Origin: Ramlibacter rhizophilus
GTDB lineage: Bacteria; Pseudomonadota; Gammaproteobacteria; Burkholderiales; Burkholderiaceae_C
NCBI RefSeq assembly: GCF_004681965.1
Contig: NZ_SMLL01000002.1
Span: 1 to 64,000 of the forward strand
Length of the DNA: 64,000 nucleotides
Direction: 5' to 3'
The notes under the pieces are model-generated. The model did not search any database, had not been told where the DNA came from, and worked only from the letters and a program-made list of their open reading frames with translations. Below, in pieces: positions 1-8,270 of the stretch. Made by a program: the position numbers and the translations under genes. The number at the start of each line of letters is the position of its first letter. Positions within the stretch are counted from its first letter, which is position 1.

Positions 1-827
1 TGCACCTCGGCCTGCCCGCCCAGCTTGCCCTCGGTGCCCACCTCGCGCGCCACGCGCGTGACTTCCGCGGCGAAGGTGCCGAGCTGGCGCACCATGCGGT
101 TGATGATGGTGGCCGTGCGCAGGAACTCGCCCTGCAGCGCCCTGCCCTCGGCTTCCAGCGCCATCGACTTGGACAGGTCACCCTGCGCCACCGCGCCGAT
201 CACCCGGGCCACTTCCGAAGTGGGGTGCACCAGGTCGGCCATGAGGGAGTTGATGCAGTCCACCTGCTCGCGCCAGAAGCCCGCCGCGTGCGCCATCTGC
301 GCGCGCTCCTTGAGCTTGCCTTCCTTGCCCACCACGCGCGACAGGCGCGACAGCTCGCGCGCCATGCGCAGGTTCTCGTCCACCACGTCGTTGAAGGCAT
401 CGGCGACCTTGCCGTACACGCCGGGCCAGTCCTGGGGCAGGCGCGCCTCGGGGTCGCCCTTCTTGAGGCGCTGCAGGGCGGCAAGACCCATGCGGGTGCG
501 CTCGTTCGCACGCTCGGTCTGCTCGATCAGCACGTTGACGGCCGCGACGTCGTCGAGCCAGAAGCCCATGAGGCGGTCCTCCGGCAGGCGCCGGGGCTCG
601 CTGCCGCCGGCAACATTGGCCTGCAGGCCACGCAGGCGGTGCGAAGAGCGGGCCGTCTGGGCCACCAGCTCGTTGAATTCGGCAGCGATGCGGCCGTGGA
701 TGCCGCCCCAGTCGGTCGGCAGGCTCACGCCGCTGTCACCCCGGCGGAACGCCCCCAAGGCCTGGAGGATCGCCGCCAGCTCGCGTTCGCGCCAGTCGGC
801 AGGGTCCCGCTTCGCCACTACTTCCAT
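1..827 (-). CDS. Multi-HAMP sensor histidine kinase, N-terminal part (truncated by window edge)
   Basis: Only the first 275 codons are in the window; the gene continues past the left edge. The visible protein has no membrane segment or signal peptide. It consists of repeated helical HAMP-like units, including the stretch VARVIGAVAQGDLSKSMALE followed by GEFLRTATIINRMVRQL and VTRVAREVGTEGKLGGQA. These phrases are typical of cytoplasmic poly-HAMP hybrid histidine kinases (group III, Nik1/Os-1-like), which sense osmotic or related stress and normally continue into HisKA, HATPase and receiver domains. Those catalytic domains are not visible here, so kinase function is inferred from the family. 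The ATG at 827 is preceded by a purine-rich site (AGGATCGAGG). It could instead be a chemoreceptor-like protein, but the VGTEGKLGGQA repeat argues for the kinase. Confidence 0.75.
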   Translation of the reverse strand, partial: MEVVAKRDPADWRERELAAILQALGAFRRGDSGVSLPTDWGGIHGRIAAEFNELVAQTARSSHRLRGLQANVAGGSEPRRLPEDRLMGFWLDDVAAVNVLIEQTERANERTRMGLAALQRLKKGDPEARLPQDWPGVYGKVADAFNDVVDENLRMARELSRLSRVVGKEGKLKERAQMAHAAGFWREQVDCINSLMADLVHPTSEVARVIGAVAQGDLSKSMALEAEGRALQGEFLRTATIINRMVRQLGTFAAEVTRVAREVGTEGKLGGQAEV

Positions 828-1044
828 ACCTCGATCCTTGTCCTGAGCGCCGCCTGACGACAGCGCGCGGTGGAGGTTAGTGACTTCACGGTCGCATCAC
901 AAGCCGAAGAGGCTACGGATGAGCCGGAAGTGCCCTGCTGGCGCGGCATGTAGGCCGGCGCCTACCCCAACAGGAGGCGCAGGCCGACAGGCGTGACGGC
1001 TGCCGCTTGCAGCCGGCGCAGGCGCCGGGATGACGCGCCGGAAG

Positions 1045-1069
1045 GAAAAAAGCCGCCCGAAGGCGGCTT
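1045..1069 (-). terminator. Intrinsic terminator behind the amino-acid binding protein gene
   Basis: Read on the minus strand, an 8-bp stem (AAGCCGCC/GGCGGCTT) with a short loop is followed by a T run, 25 bp beyond the stop codon of the binding-protein gene. The rest of the 828-1093 gap shows nothing else I can support. Confidence 0.8.
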
Positions 1070-1093
1070 GGTGGCTGACGCGGAAAACGCCGA

Positions 1094-2227
1094 TCAGTTC
1101 ATCGGGGTCTTCTCACCCTTCTTGTAGGTGTAGAGCGTGGTGGCCGGGTTCTTCAGCTCACCGTTGGGCTCGAAGGCGATGTTGGCCGTGACGCCCTTGT
1201 AGCTGGTCTTGCCCAGGTGGGGGATGTAGTCCTTCGGGTTGGTGGAGTTGGCGCGCTTCATGGCGTCGACCAGCACGAAGGTGGCGTCGTAGGTGTAGGG
1301 GCTGTACACCTGGAACTGGCCGGGGAACTTGGCGTCGTACTTCTTCTTCCACTCGGCGCCGCCGGGCATCTTGTCGATGGACGAGCCGCCCACGGCGCAG
1401 ATGACGTTCTCCAGCGTCTTGGCACCGCCGGCGAGCTTGGCGATTTCCGAGGTGCAGATGCCGTCGCCGCCGAAGTACTTCACGTTCGTCATGCCCAGCT
1501 GCTCCATCTGGCGCAGCATCGGGCCGGCTTGCGGGTCCATGCCGCCAAAGAAGATGGCGTCGGGGTTCTTGGACTTGATGGCCGTGAGGATGGCCATGAA
1601 GTCGGTGGCCTTGTCGGTCGTGAACTGCTGGTCCACCACCTGCATGCCCTTCTTCTGGGCGGTCTGCTTGAAGACGTCGGCCACGCCTTGCCCATAAGCG
1701 GTGCGGTCATCGATGATCGCGACCTTCTTGAGCTTGAGCGTGTCCGCTGCATGCAGTGCCAGCGCGGCGCCCAGGGCGTTGTCGTTGGCGATGATGCGGT
1801 AGGTGGTCTTGTAGCCGGGCTTGGTCAGGGCCGGGTTGGTGGCCGCACCCGTGACGTGCGGGATGCCGCAGTCGTTGTAGACCTTGGAGGCCGGGATGGT
1901 GGTGCCGGAGTTCAGGTGGCCCACGACGCCCGCGACGCGCGAGTCGCACAGCTTCTGGGCGGCGGCCGTGCCCTGCTTCGGGTCGGCGGCGTCGTCCTCG
2001 GCCTGGATCTCGAACTTGACCGGCTTGCCGCCGATGCGCAGGTTCTGCTTGTTCAGGTCCTCGATGGCCATGCGCACGCCGTTCTCGTTGTCCTTGCCGT
2101 AGTGCGCCTGGGCACCCGACATGGGAGCGACGTGGCCGATCTTCACGACCTGGGCGTCTTGCGCCGAGGCGATGGCGGCGACCGCGGCCAGGGTGGCGGC
2201 CACGGACAGTTTCATCTTCATTTGCAT
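1094..2227 (-). CDS. Branched-chain amino acid ABC transporter substrate-binding protein (LivJ/LivK family)
   Basis: Periplasmic binding protein of 377 aa that would deliver branched-chain amino acids or a related ligand to a Liv-type ABC importer. A signal peptide spans residues 1-22 (MKMKLSVAATLAAVAAIASA, cut before QDAQ). The mature part has the Peripla_BP_6 signature: KIGHVAPMSGAQAHYGKDNENG at the start, then GVVGHLNSGTTIPASKVY and VAIIDDRTAYGQGVADVF. I chose the ATG at 2227 because GGAGG lies 9 bp upstream and the signal peptide begins there; an in-frame extension to 2293 would bury the signal. No permease or ATPase gene is adjacent, so it is an orphan here and probably separately transcribed, with its own terminator at 1045-1069. 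Confidence 0.92.
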   Translation of the reverse strand: MQMKMKLSVAATLAAVAAIASAQDAQVVKIGHVAPMSGAQAHYGKDNENGVRMAIEDLNKQNLRIGGKPVKFEIQAEDDAADPKQGTAAAQKLCDSRVAGVVGHLNSGTTIPASKVYNDCGIPHVTGAATNPALTKPGYKTTYRIIANDNALGAALALHAADTLKLKKVAIIDDRTAYGQGVADVFKQTAQKKGMQVVDQQFTTDKATDFMAILTAIKSKNPDAIFFGGMDPQAGPMLRQMEQLGMTNVKYFGGDGICTSEIAKLAGGAKTLENVICAVGGSSIDKMPGGAEWKKKYDAKFPGQFQVYSPYTYDATFVLVDAMKRANSTNPKDYIPHLGKTSYKGVTANIAFEPNGELKNPATTLYTYKKGEKTPMN

Positions 2228-2253
2228 GGGTTCTAACCTCCAGATGGGAAATA

Positions 2254-2276
2254 GGTTGAGTTCAGGTTTCTCAACC
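2254..2276. promoter_or_regulatory. Inverted repeat upstream of the binding-protein gene
   Basis: GGTTGAG and CTCAACC form a perfect 7-bp inverted repeat with a 9-bp spacer, 26 bp upstream of the start codon of the binding-protein gene. The position suits an operator or leader hairpin; no regulator can be named. Confidence 0.35.
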
Positions 2277-2369
2277 GGGGGAACATATCGCAATTCCCGC
2301 GCCAGCAGCCTAGAGGAAAGCCTAGGTAGGGACGTCCCGGAGCCGTTCGAAGACCCAGCCGCAATCCGC

Positions 2370-2657
2370 TCAGGATTTCGCGGCCGCCTGCTCGGCCAGG
2401 GCCTGCGTCACGGCCAGGCGCACCTCTTCTTCGATCTCCTGGCGCAGTCGCGGACCGAGCGCGCGCGTCTGCTCCACCACCAGGGAGGCGACCGCCTCGC
2501 GCAGCCGCTGGTCGAGCTCGGCGTCGATGCGCTGCATGACCCGCTGCACGATGCGCTCCTCGGCGCTGGCCGGCGCGCTGGCGAAGACCTGTTGCGGCCC
2601 GGGCTCCACCACCTCGGTGAGAGTGGGCACGTTGCGGGGCACGGGACGCGTGGTCAT
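2370..2657 (-). CDS. Hypothetical protein, small and helical, coupled to holC
   Basis: 95-aa protein that I do not recognise. It has a proline-rich start (MTTRPVPRNVPTLTEV) and then one long charged, amphipathic helix from about residue 30 (EERIVQRVMQRIDAELDQRLREAV..., ending AEQAAAKS), which suggests a coiled coil or a small partner protein. It has no signal peptide, membrane segment or cysteine. Its ATG overlaps the stop codon of holC by 4 bp (ATGA at 2654-2657), so it is probably co-translated with the clamp-loader subunit gene. Position and coupling are the only hints to its role. Confidence 0.7.
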   Translation of the reverse strand: MTTRPVPRNVPTLTEVVEPGPQQVFASAPASAEERIVQRVMQRIDAELDQRLREAVASLVVEQTRALGPRLRQEIEEEVRLAVTQALAEQAAAKS

Positions 2658-3088
2658 GACGCGGCCTGCCCCAGGTCATGGCGCTGGATGGCAAGGCCCT
2701 GGTCGGCGTAGCGCTTCCAGCGCCTGCGGGCCCGCTGCCGCTCGTCCTCGTCCAGCGCCACCACCTCGATGACGCGCTCGAACTGCTCGAAGCCTTCCGG
2801 CACCTCGTCCCCGAGGTTGACCAGCACGTCGCGGTGCGGCGCCATCAAAGGCGCTCCGCTCAGCACGATGGGGCTGTGTCGCAACACCGCCTCGGAAGCG
2901 CCCGGCAGCCGGCAGTGCGGCAGGAAGTCGGTGGCAGAGAAGGTCCAGAGGGCGGTGTCGAGTTCGTCCAGCGTCTCGTCGCCGGCGGCGACGACCACCG
3001 TGGCACCCCCGGCAGTGGCCTTGCGCAGCAGCCGGCAGGCATAGGCCAGCCGCCCGGGCGCGTTGAAGTGGAAGGCGACCTGCGTCAT
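2654..3088 (-). CDS. holC: DNA polymerase III subunit chi
   Basis: 144-aa protein matching HolC, the clamp-loader subunit that links SSB to the polymerase III holoenzyme. Diagnostic features are the N-terminal VAFHFNAPGRLAYACRLLRK (chi proteins start with a strand, then a helix with CRLLRKA), LDELDTALWTFSATDFLPH in the middle, and VLVNLGDEVPEGFEQFERVIEVV near the C-terminus. It sits immediately after pepA with a 4-bp overlap (3085-3088). The pepA-holC order is widely conserved in proteobacteria, which supports both calls. A small unknown gene follows with another 4-bp overlap. Confidence 0.93.
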   Translation of the reverse strand: MTQVAFHFNAPGRLAYACRLLRKATAGGATVVVAAGDETLDELDTALWTFSATDFLPHCRLPGASEAVLRHSPIVLSGAPLMAPHRDVLVNLGDEVPEGFEQFERVIEVVALDEDERQRARRRWKRYADQGLAIQRHDLGQAAS

Positions 3089-4662
3089 GTTCCCCGGGCG
3101 CCACCCTGCGCCGTGGCCCGGCTGCGCGCGGCGCGGGCCGGCTTGTCGCGCTTGGCCGCGGGCCGTGCGGCCTTGCTGGCCCTATCGGCTGCCTTGCCGG
3201 CCTTGGGCACGGGGGCCGGTCGATGCTGCGCCTGCCCGAGCAGGTATTGCACCAGCAGGCCCACGGGCCGGCCGGTCGCGCCCTTGGCGGCGCCGCCCTT
3301 CCAGGCGGTGCCGGCGATGTCCAGGTGCGCCCAGGGCGCCTTGCCCGCGAAACGCTGGAGGAACTTGGCGGCCGTCACCGCGCCCGCAGGACGGCCACCC
3401 ACGTTGGCGACGTCGGCGAAATTGGACTTGAGCGACTCGCCGTACTCCTCGTCCAAGGGCATGCGCCAGCAGGGGTCGAGCGCGACCTCGCCGGCCGACT
3501 GCAGCGCCTGGGCGAGGCCCTCGTCGCTGCAGAAGAGGCCGCTGCGCACGCCACCGAGCGCAATGACGCACGCGCCGGTGAGGGTGGCGATGTCGATGAC
3601 CGCGCGCGGCTTGAAGCGCTCGGCATAGCTCAGTGCGTCGCAAAGAATGAGGCGGCCTTCGGCGTCGGTATTGAGGACCTCGATGGTCTGGCCGCTCAGG
3701 CTGGTGACCACGTCGCCCGGCTTGAAGGCACGGCCGCTGGGCATGTTCTCGCAGGCGGGGATCAGGCCGACCACGTTCAGGGCCGGCTTGAGCTCGGCCA
3801 GCGCGCGGAACGTTCCCAGCACGCTGGCGGCGCCGCCCATGTCGAACTTCATCTCGTCCATCTCGGGCGCGGGTTTGATCGAGATGCCGCCGCTGTCGAA
3901 GGTGATGCCCTTGCCGATGACGACCACGGGCGCCTCCGAGGCGGCCGCGCCCTGGTACTTCAGGACAATGAATCGCAGCGGCTCCTCCGAGCCCTGGGCG
4001 ACCGCCATGAACGATCCCATGCCGGCCTTGGCCACTTCCTTGGGACCGAGCACCTCGCACTGGAAGCCGCCGGCCTTGGCCATGCGCTTGGCCTCCTCGC
4101 CCAGGCGGGTGGGGGTGGCCATGTTCGGCGGGAGGTTGCCCAGTTCGCGTGCCAGCTCGATGCCGGTGGCCGCGCCGCGGGCCGCGGTGAAATCGTCCTG
4201 GCAGGCCGCCGCATCGGCGCAGCCGATGACCACCTTCTCGATCTCCCGCGATTCGGGCTTGGACTTGGTGGAGGTATAGACGTAACTGGCTTCGGCGGCC
4301 GCGGCAACGGCGGCGCGCACCGCATGCGCCCCCGCCTCGCGCGGCAGGCAGACCACCAGGCGCCTGACGGCGGCGCTGCGCAGCGAGGCCGCCACCGCAT
4401 GCACCGCGGCATGTACGCGGCGGGCGCTGCCGTCGCCGCAGCCGGCGAGGATCACGCGGGGCGATGCGATGTCGGCGGGGCGCCAGGCCTGCAGCGTCTT
4501 GCCCGGCTTGGCCTCGAACACCTTGGACTTGATGGCATCGGCGGCGAGCCGGGAGAGCGCATCGGCGCCCGGCTTGAACCCCTCCTCGACCAGGACCACC
4601 AGGGCGTCGCCCTTTTCGTTCGCCGCACCGGCCCAGTCCAGGGTCTTGAGTTCGAAGTCCAT
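3085..4662 (-). CDS. pepA: Leucyl aminopeptidase (cytosol aminopeptidase, M17) with a basic C-terminal tail
   Basis: Two-metal aminopeptidase that removes N-terminal residues; E. coli PepA also binds DNA. Seen directly (525 aa from the ATG at 4662): VIGKGITFDSGG at 248-259 with catalytic Lys and metal-binding Asp, FDMGGAAS near 273-280, and the family signature NTDAEGRL at 331-338. I prefer this ATG over the in-frame GTG at 4683 because homologous proteins start MDFELKT and an AAGG lies just upstream. After the normal family end (LLVQYLL, about residue 475) there is an extra tail of about 50 residues rich in Lys, Arg and Ala. It precedes holC with a 4-bp overlap and diverges from lptF across 36 bp. 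Confidence 0.95.
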   Translation of the reverse strand: MDFELKTLDWAGAANEKGDALVVLVEEGFKPGADALSRLAADAIKSKVFEAKPGKTLQAWRPADIASPRVILAGCGDGSARRVHAAVHAVAASLRSAAVRRLVVCLPREAGAHAVRAAVAAAAEASYVYTSTKSKPESREIEKVVIGCADAAACQDDFTAARGAATGIELARELGNLPPNMATPTRLGEEAKRMAKAGGFQCEVLGPKEVAKAGMGSFMAVAQGSEEPLRFIVLKYQGAAASEAPVVVIGKGITFDSGGISIKPAPEMDEMKFDMGGAASVLGTFRALAELKPALNVVGLIPACENMPSGRAFKPGDVVTSLSGQTIEVLNTDAEGRLILCDALSYAERFKPRAVIDIATLTGACVIALGGVRSGLFCSDEGLAQALQSAGEVALDPCWRMPLDEEYGESLKSNFADVANVGGRPAGAVTAAKFLQRFAGKAPWAHLDIAGTAWKGGAAKGATGRPVGLLVQYLLGQAQHRPAPVPKAGKAADRASKAARPAAKRDKPARAARSRATAQGGARGT

Positions 4663-4698
4663 AATGCCTTGTTGTTTCGCCACTGCCTTTGCGCGTCG

Positions 4699-5808
4699 AT
4701 GTTATTCCATTCCTCCGTCCGCAAGGAGCTCGCCAGAAGCTTCGGCGCGACGCTGGTGGTGCTGATCACCATCGTCATGACCATGACCCTGATCCGCACG
4801 CTGAGCCAGGCCAGCCGCGGCAGCGTGAACCCGCAGGAGGTGCTCATGGTCATGGGCTACACGGTGCTCGGCTACCTGGCGCCGCTGCTCGCCCTGTCGC
4901 TCTTCGTCGCCATCGTCGCAGTGCTGTCGCGCATGTGGCGGGACAGCGAGATGGTGATCTGGTTCGGGGCCGGCCGTGGTCTGTCGGCCCTGCTCGCGCC
5001 GCTCCTTCGCTTCGCCTGGCCCGTGCTGGCGGTCATCGGGCTGCTCGCCCTCTTCGGCTGGCCCTGGGCCAACGAGCAGGCCCGCGAGCTGCGCGATCGC
5101 TATGGCAGCCGCGGCGACCTCGAGCGCGTGGCGCCAGGGCAGTTCCAGGAGTCCGCCAGCGGCACGCGGGTGTTTTTCCTGGACAAGGACACGCCGGACA
5201 ACAAGTCGGGCAAGAACATCTTCATCGCCACCCAGGAGAAGGGACGCGAGACCGTCACCTCGGCCCGCACGGGCCAGGTCGTCACCCAGGGCGACAGCCA
5301 GTTCCTGCTGCTGTCCGACGGCCAGCGCATGGAGCGCTCCACCGGCAACGACGAGGTCAAGCTCAGTGTGTTCGAGGAACTCGGGACCCGGGTGGGCGCG
5401 GCCTCGGGCGCCGAGCGTGACGAGGCGCCGGCGAAGGCCCGCGCTTCCATCGAGCTGCTGCGCGATCCGACCCCGCGCAACCGCGGCGAGCTGGCCTGGC
5501 GCATCGGCCTGCTGCTGGCCGCGTGCAATCTGGTGGTGATCGCGGCCGTGGTCTCCGGCGTGAATCCGCGCGTGGGGCGCAGCGGCCACCTGCTGTTCGC
5601 CCTGTTTGCCTTCGTCGTGTACTTCAACCTCCTGAACCTTGGCCAGAGCTGGATCGGCGGCGAACGCATCGGCGCCCTGCGCTTCACACTGCTGCTGCAC
5701 GGCGGCGTGCTGGTGCTTGCACTGCTCACACTGGCCAAACAGCACAACAACTGGGTGCTGCGGCTGCGTCCGCGCCGGCGCGGCCGTGCGCCCGGGGGCA
5801 GCGCTTGA
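4699..5808 (+). CDS. lptF: LPS export ABC transporter permease LptF
   Basis: 369-aa inner-membrane permease of the YjgP/YjgQ family. With LptG and the ATPase LptB it extracts lipopolysaccharide from the inner membrane and passes it to LptC. It starts MLFHSSVRKELARSF, followed by a first membrane segment at about 15-35 and more at about 52-80 and 92-115. A periplasmic beta-jellyroll region follows (ESASGTRVFFLDKD...), with the last helices at about 275-345. The LPS-transport permease signature SRMWRDSEMVIWFGAGRG is at about 75-95. The ATG at 4699 is the family start; the open frame further left is only antisense to pepA. lptG follows with a 4-bp overlap. Confidence 0.94.
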   Translation: MLFHSSVRKELARSFGATLVVLITIVMTMTLIRTLSQASRGSVNPQEVLMVMGYTVLGYLAPLLALSLFVAIVAVLSRMWRDSEMVIWFGAGRGLSALLAPLLRFAWPVLAVIGLLALFGWPWANEQARELRDRYGSRGDLERVAPGQFQESASGTRVFFLDKDTPDNKSGKNIFIATQEKGRETVTSARTGQVVTQGDSQFLLLSDGQRMERSTGNDEVKLSVFEELGTRVGAASGAERDEAPAKARASIELLRDPTPRNRGELAWRIGLLLAACNLVVIAAVVSGVNPRVGRSGHLLFALFAFVVYFNLLNLGQSWIGGERIGALRFTLLLHGGVLVLALLTLAKQHNNWVLRLRPRRRGRAPGGSA

Positions 5809-6905
5809 AGACGATCCGCCGCCTCATCTACCGCGAGGTGCTGGGGTCCGTGAGCTTCGTGGCCGCGGGCTTTCTGGCCCTCTTCTTCTTCTTCGACTTC
5901 GTGGACGAACTGCCCGACGTGGGCCGCAGGGGCGGGGCCTACGGCCTCACGCAGGCCCTGACCTACGTGCTGCTGCTCGTGCCCAGCCACCTCTACGAGC
6001 TGATCCCCATCGCCGTGCTGATCGGGACCATCTTCGTGATGGCCCGGCTGGCCCAGAGTTCGGAGTACACCATCCTGCGCACCTCGGGCCTGGGCCCCTG
6101 GCGCGCGATGCGGACACTGCTGCTGCTGGGCGCCGTGTTCACCGTGGTCACCTTCGCGGTGGGTGACTACCTGGCGCCCGTGGCCGACCGGACGGCGCAG
6201 CTGCTCAAGGCGCGCTTCCAGGGCAACATCAGCATCGGCCAGACCGGCGCCTGGCTCAAGGAACGCCGCGGCGACCACACCATCACCGTCAATGTCGGCG
6301 CACTGCGCGCCGACGGCACGCTGGAATCCATCCGCATCTTCGAGGCCGACCGCAGCGGCGCGCTGGTCTCGGCGACGCAGGCCGAACAGGCGCGCTTCGC
6401 ACCCGAGGGCTGGACCCTCGCCAGCGTCCAGCAACGCGTGTTCGGCACCAGCGCGCAAGGCGTGCCCGTGGTGCGCAACCAGCAGCACGCCTCCCTGCAC
6501 TGGCCGACCGACCTGAGCCCCGAGATGGTGACCGTGGCGCTGCTCAAGCCCGAGCGCATGCGCACCCTGGACCTGTTCCAGTACATCCGCCACCTGGAGG
6601 CGAACGCACAGAACACGCAGCGCTACGAGATCGAGTTCTGGCGCAAGGTCTTCTATCCGCTCAGCTGCCTGGTGATGGTGGTGATGGCCCTGCCCTTCGC
6701 CTACCTGCACTTCCGCTCCGGCAGCATCACGGGCTTCGTTTTCGCGGGGGTGCTCATCGGCATCAGCTTCTTCCTGCTGAACAACGTGTTCGGCTACATC
6801 GGCAACCTGCGCAACTGGTGGCCCTGGCTCACGGCGGCGGCCCCAGGGCTCATCTACTCCCTGCTCTCCCTGGCGGCCTTCGGCTGGCTGGTGCTGCGAC
6901 GATGA
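5805..6905 (+). CDS. lptG: LPS export ABC transporter permease LptG
   Basis: 366-aa partner permease of LptF. The N-terminus KTIRRLIYREVLGSVSFVAAG leads into the first membrane helix. The coupling-helix region reads RLAQSSEYTILRTSGLGPWR and the C-terminal helices lie at about 285-365. The best start is a TTG at 5805 that overlaps the lptF stop (TTGA), because no ATG or GTG is available before the first membrane segment. LptG proteins begin a few residues before this segment, in agreement. It overlaps the next gene by 4 bp. LptB, LptA and LptC are not in the window. Confidence 0.92.
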   Translation: MKTIRRLIYREVLGSVSFVAAGFLALFFFFDFVDELPDVGRRGGAYGLTQALTYVLLLVPSHLYELIPIAVLIGTIFVMARLAQSSEYTILRTSGLGPWRAMRTLLLLGAVFTVVTFAVGDYLAPVADRTAQLLKARFQGNISIGQTGAWLKERRGDHTITVNVGALRADGTLESIRIFEADRSGALVSATQAEQARFAPEGWTLASVQQRVFGTSAQGVPVVRNQQHASLHWPTDLSPEMVTVALLKPERMRTLDLFQYIRHLEANAQNTQRYEIEFWRKVFYPLSCLVMVVMALPFAYLHFRSGSITGFVFAGVLIGISFFLLNNVFGYIGNLRNWWPWLTAAAPGLIYSLLSLAAFGWLVLRR

Positions 6906-7276
6906 GCGAGCACGCCGTCATCCTCTTTGCCCATGGCTCGCGCGATCCGCTGTGGCGCGCGCCCATGGACGCGGTGGCGCAGCGCATCGCCGCGCGCGCC
7001 CCCGGGCTGTCGGTGCGCTGCGCCTTCCTGGAGCTCACGGCGCCCGATCTGGCGACGGTGGCCAGCGAACTCGCCGGCCTGGGGATCGGTCGGGCGCGGA
7101 TCGTTCCGCTGTTCCTCGGGGTGGGCCGCCATGCCCGGGAGGACCTGCCCGCGCTGGTGGATCAACTGCGCAAGACGCATCCGCAGGTCACCTGGGAGCT
7201 CGCCCAGGCGGTCGGCGAGGACCCGCGCCTGCTGGACCTGCTGGCCGAAATGGCCTTGGGTCGTGCTGGGTCGTGA
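6902..7276 (+). CDS. CbiX-type sirohydrochlorin chelatase
   Basis: 124-aa single-domain member of the CbiX/SirB family, which inserts cobalt or iron into sirohydrochlorin on the way to cobalamin or siroheme. Seen: VILFAHGSRDPLWRAPMDAV at the N-terminus with the catalytic His of AHGSRD, then IVPLFLGVGRHAREDLPALV with the second metal-binding His. The size fits the small homodimeric CbiX(S) or SirB type. The start ATG overlaps the lptG stop by 4 bp. The following gene is cysB, the regulator of sulfur assimilation. Siroheme is the cofactor of sulfite reductase, so iron insertion is a sensible, though unproven, role. Confidence 0.85.
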   Translation: MSEHAVILFAHGSRDPLWRAPMDAVAQRIAARAPGLSVRCAFLELTAPDLATVASELAGLGIGRARIVPLFLGVGRHAREDLPALVDQLRKTHPQVTWELAQAVGEDPRLLDLLAEMALGRAGS

Positions 7277-7322
7277 GTCGGCCCGGCGGCATAATGAAGC
7301 CCTCTCTTATTAGAAATTTGGC

Positions 7323-8270
7323 ATGAACCTCCACCAGTTCCGCTTCGTCCAGGAGGCGGTTCGGCGCAACCTCAACCTGACCGAAGCGGCCAAGGCGCTG
7401 CACACCTCGCAGCCGGGTGTCTCCAAGGCCATCATCGAGCTGGAAGAGGAACTGGGCATCGAGATCTTCGCGCGCCACGGCAAGCGCCTGAAGCGCGTGA
7501 CCGAGCCAGGGCAGCACGTGCTTCGCAGCATCGAGCTGATCATGCGGGAGGTGGGCAATCTCAGGCGCATCGGCGAGCAGTTCAGCGCGCAGGACAGCGG
7601 CACCCTGTCCATTGCCACCACCCACACCCAGGCGCGCTACGTGTTGCCGCTGCCGGTGGCGAAGCTGCGCGAGTCCTACCCCAAGGTGAACGTGAGCCTG
7701 CACCAGGGCTCGCCCGAGCAGGTGGCCCGCATGCTGCTGGACGAGGTGGCGGAGATCGGCATTGCCACCGAATCGCTGTCCGCTTACGCCGACCTGGTCA
7801 CCCTGCCCTGCTACGAGTGGCAGCACGTGCTGGTACTCGCGCCCGAGCACCCGCTGGTGCAAAAGGAGCGGATCACGCTGGAGGACCTGGCGAACGAGCC
7901 GCTGATCACCTACCACCCCTCGTTCACGGGCCGCACCCGCATCGACGCTGCCTTCGCACAGCGCAAGCTCACGCCGCGCATCGCGCTGGAGGCGATCGAC
8001 TCCGACGTGATCAAGACCTATGTGCGCCTGGGCCTGGGCGTGGGCATCGTGGCGGAAATGGCCGTGCGCGACGAGGAAGCGCCCGGCGCCCGCCTGGCCG
8101 TGCGCCCCCTGGGACACCTGCTGGGCCAGAACGTCGCGCGCGTGGCCTTCAAGCGCGGCGCCTACCTGCGCAACTTCGTCTACCACTTCGCCGAGCTGTT
8201 GTCCGACCGGCTCGACCGTCACCTGATCGCCAAGGCCATGACCGGCCACGTGAACGACTATGAACTCTGA
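7323..8270 (+). CDS. cysB: LysR-family regulator CysB (sulfur assimilation)
   Basis: 315-aa LysR-type activator of cysteine biosynthesis and sulfur-source genes that responds to N-acetylserine/O-acetylserine. The N-terminal start MNLHQFRFVQEAVRRNLNL and the helix-turn-helix LTEAAKALHTSQPGVSKAI at about 19-37 are characteristic of CysB/Cbl. The effector domain contains TTHTQARYVLPLPVAKLRE, where TTHTQARY lines the ligand pocket, and ITYHPSFTGRTRIDAAF. The 46-bp upstream gap is unusually AT-rich for this window (CATAAT at 7290-7295 and TTATTAGAAATTT near 7307-7319), a plausible promoter or self-binding site. CysB and Cbl cannot be told apart from sequence alone. Its end overlaps the next start by 11 bp. 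Confidence 0.92.
   Translation: MNLHQFRFVQEAVRRNLNLTEAAKALHTSQPGVSKAIIELEEELGIEIFARHGKRLKRVTEPGQHVLRSIELIMREVGNLRRIGEQFSAQDSGTLSIATTHTQARYVLPLPVAKLRESYPKVNVSLHQGSPEQVARMLLDEVAEIGIATESLSAYADLVTLPCYEWQHVLVLAPEHPLVQKERITLEDLANEPLITYHPSFTGRTRIDAAFAQRKLTPRIALEAIDSDVIKTYVRLGLGVGIVAEMAVRDEEAPGARLAVRPLGHLLGQNVARVAFKRGAYLRNFVYHFAELLSDRLDRHLIAKAMTGHVNDYEL

Noticed and set aside
3223..4698. Plus-strand open frame running into lptF
   Set aside because: It is antisense to pepA and unconserved; the true lptF start at 4699 gives the family N-terminus.
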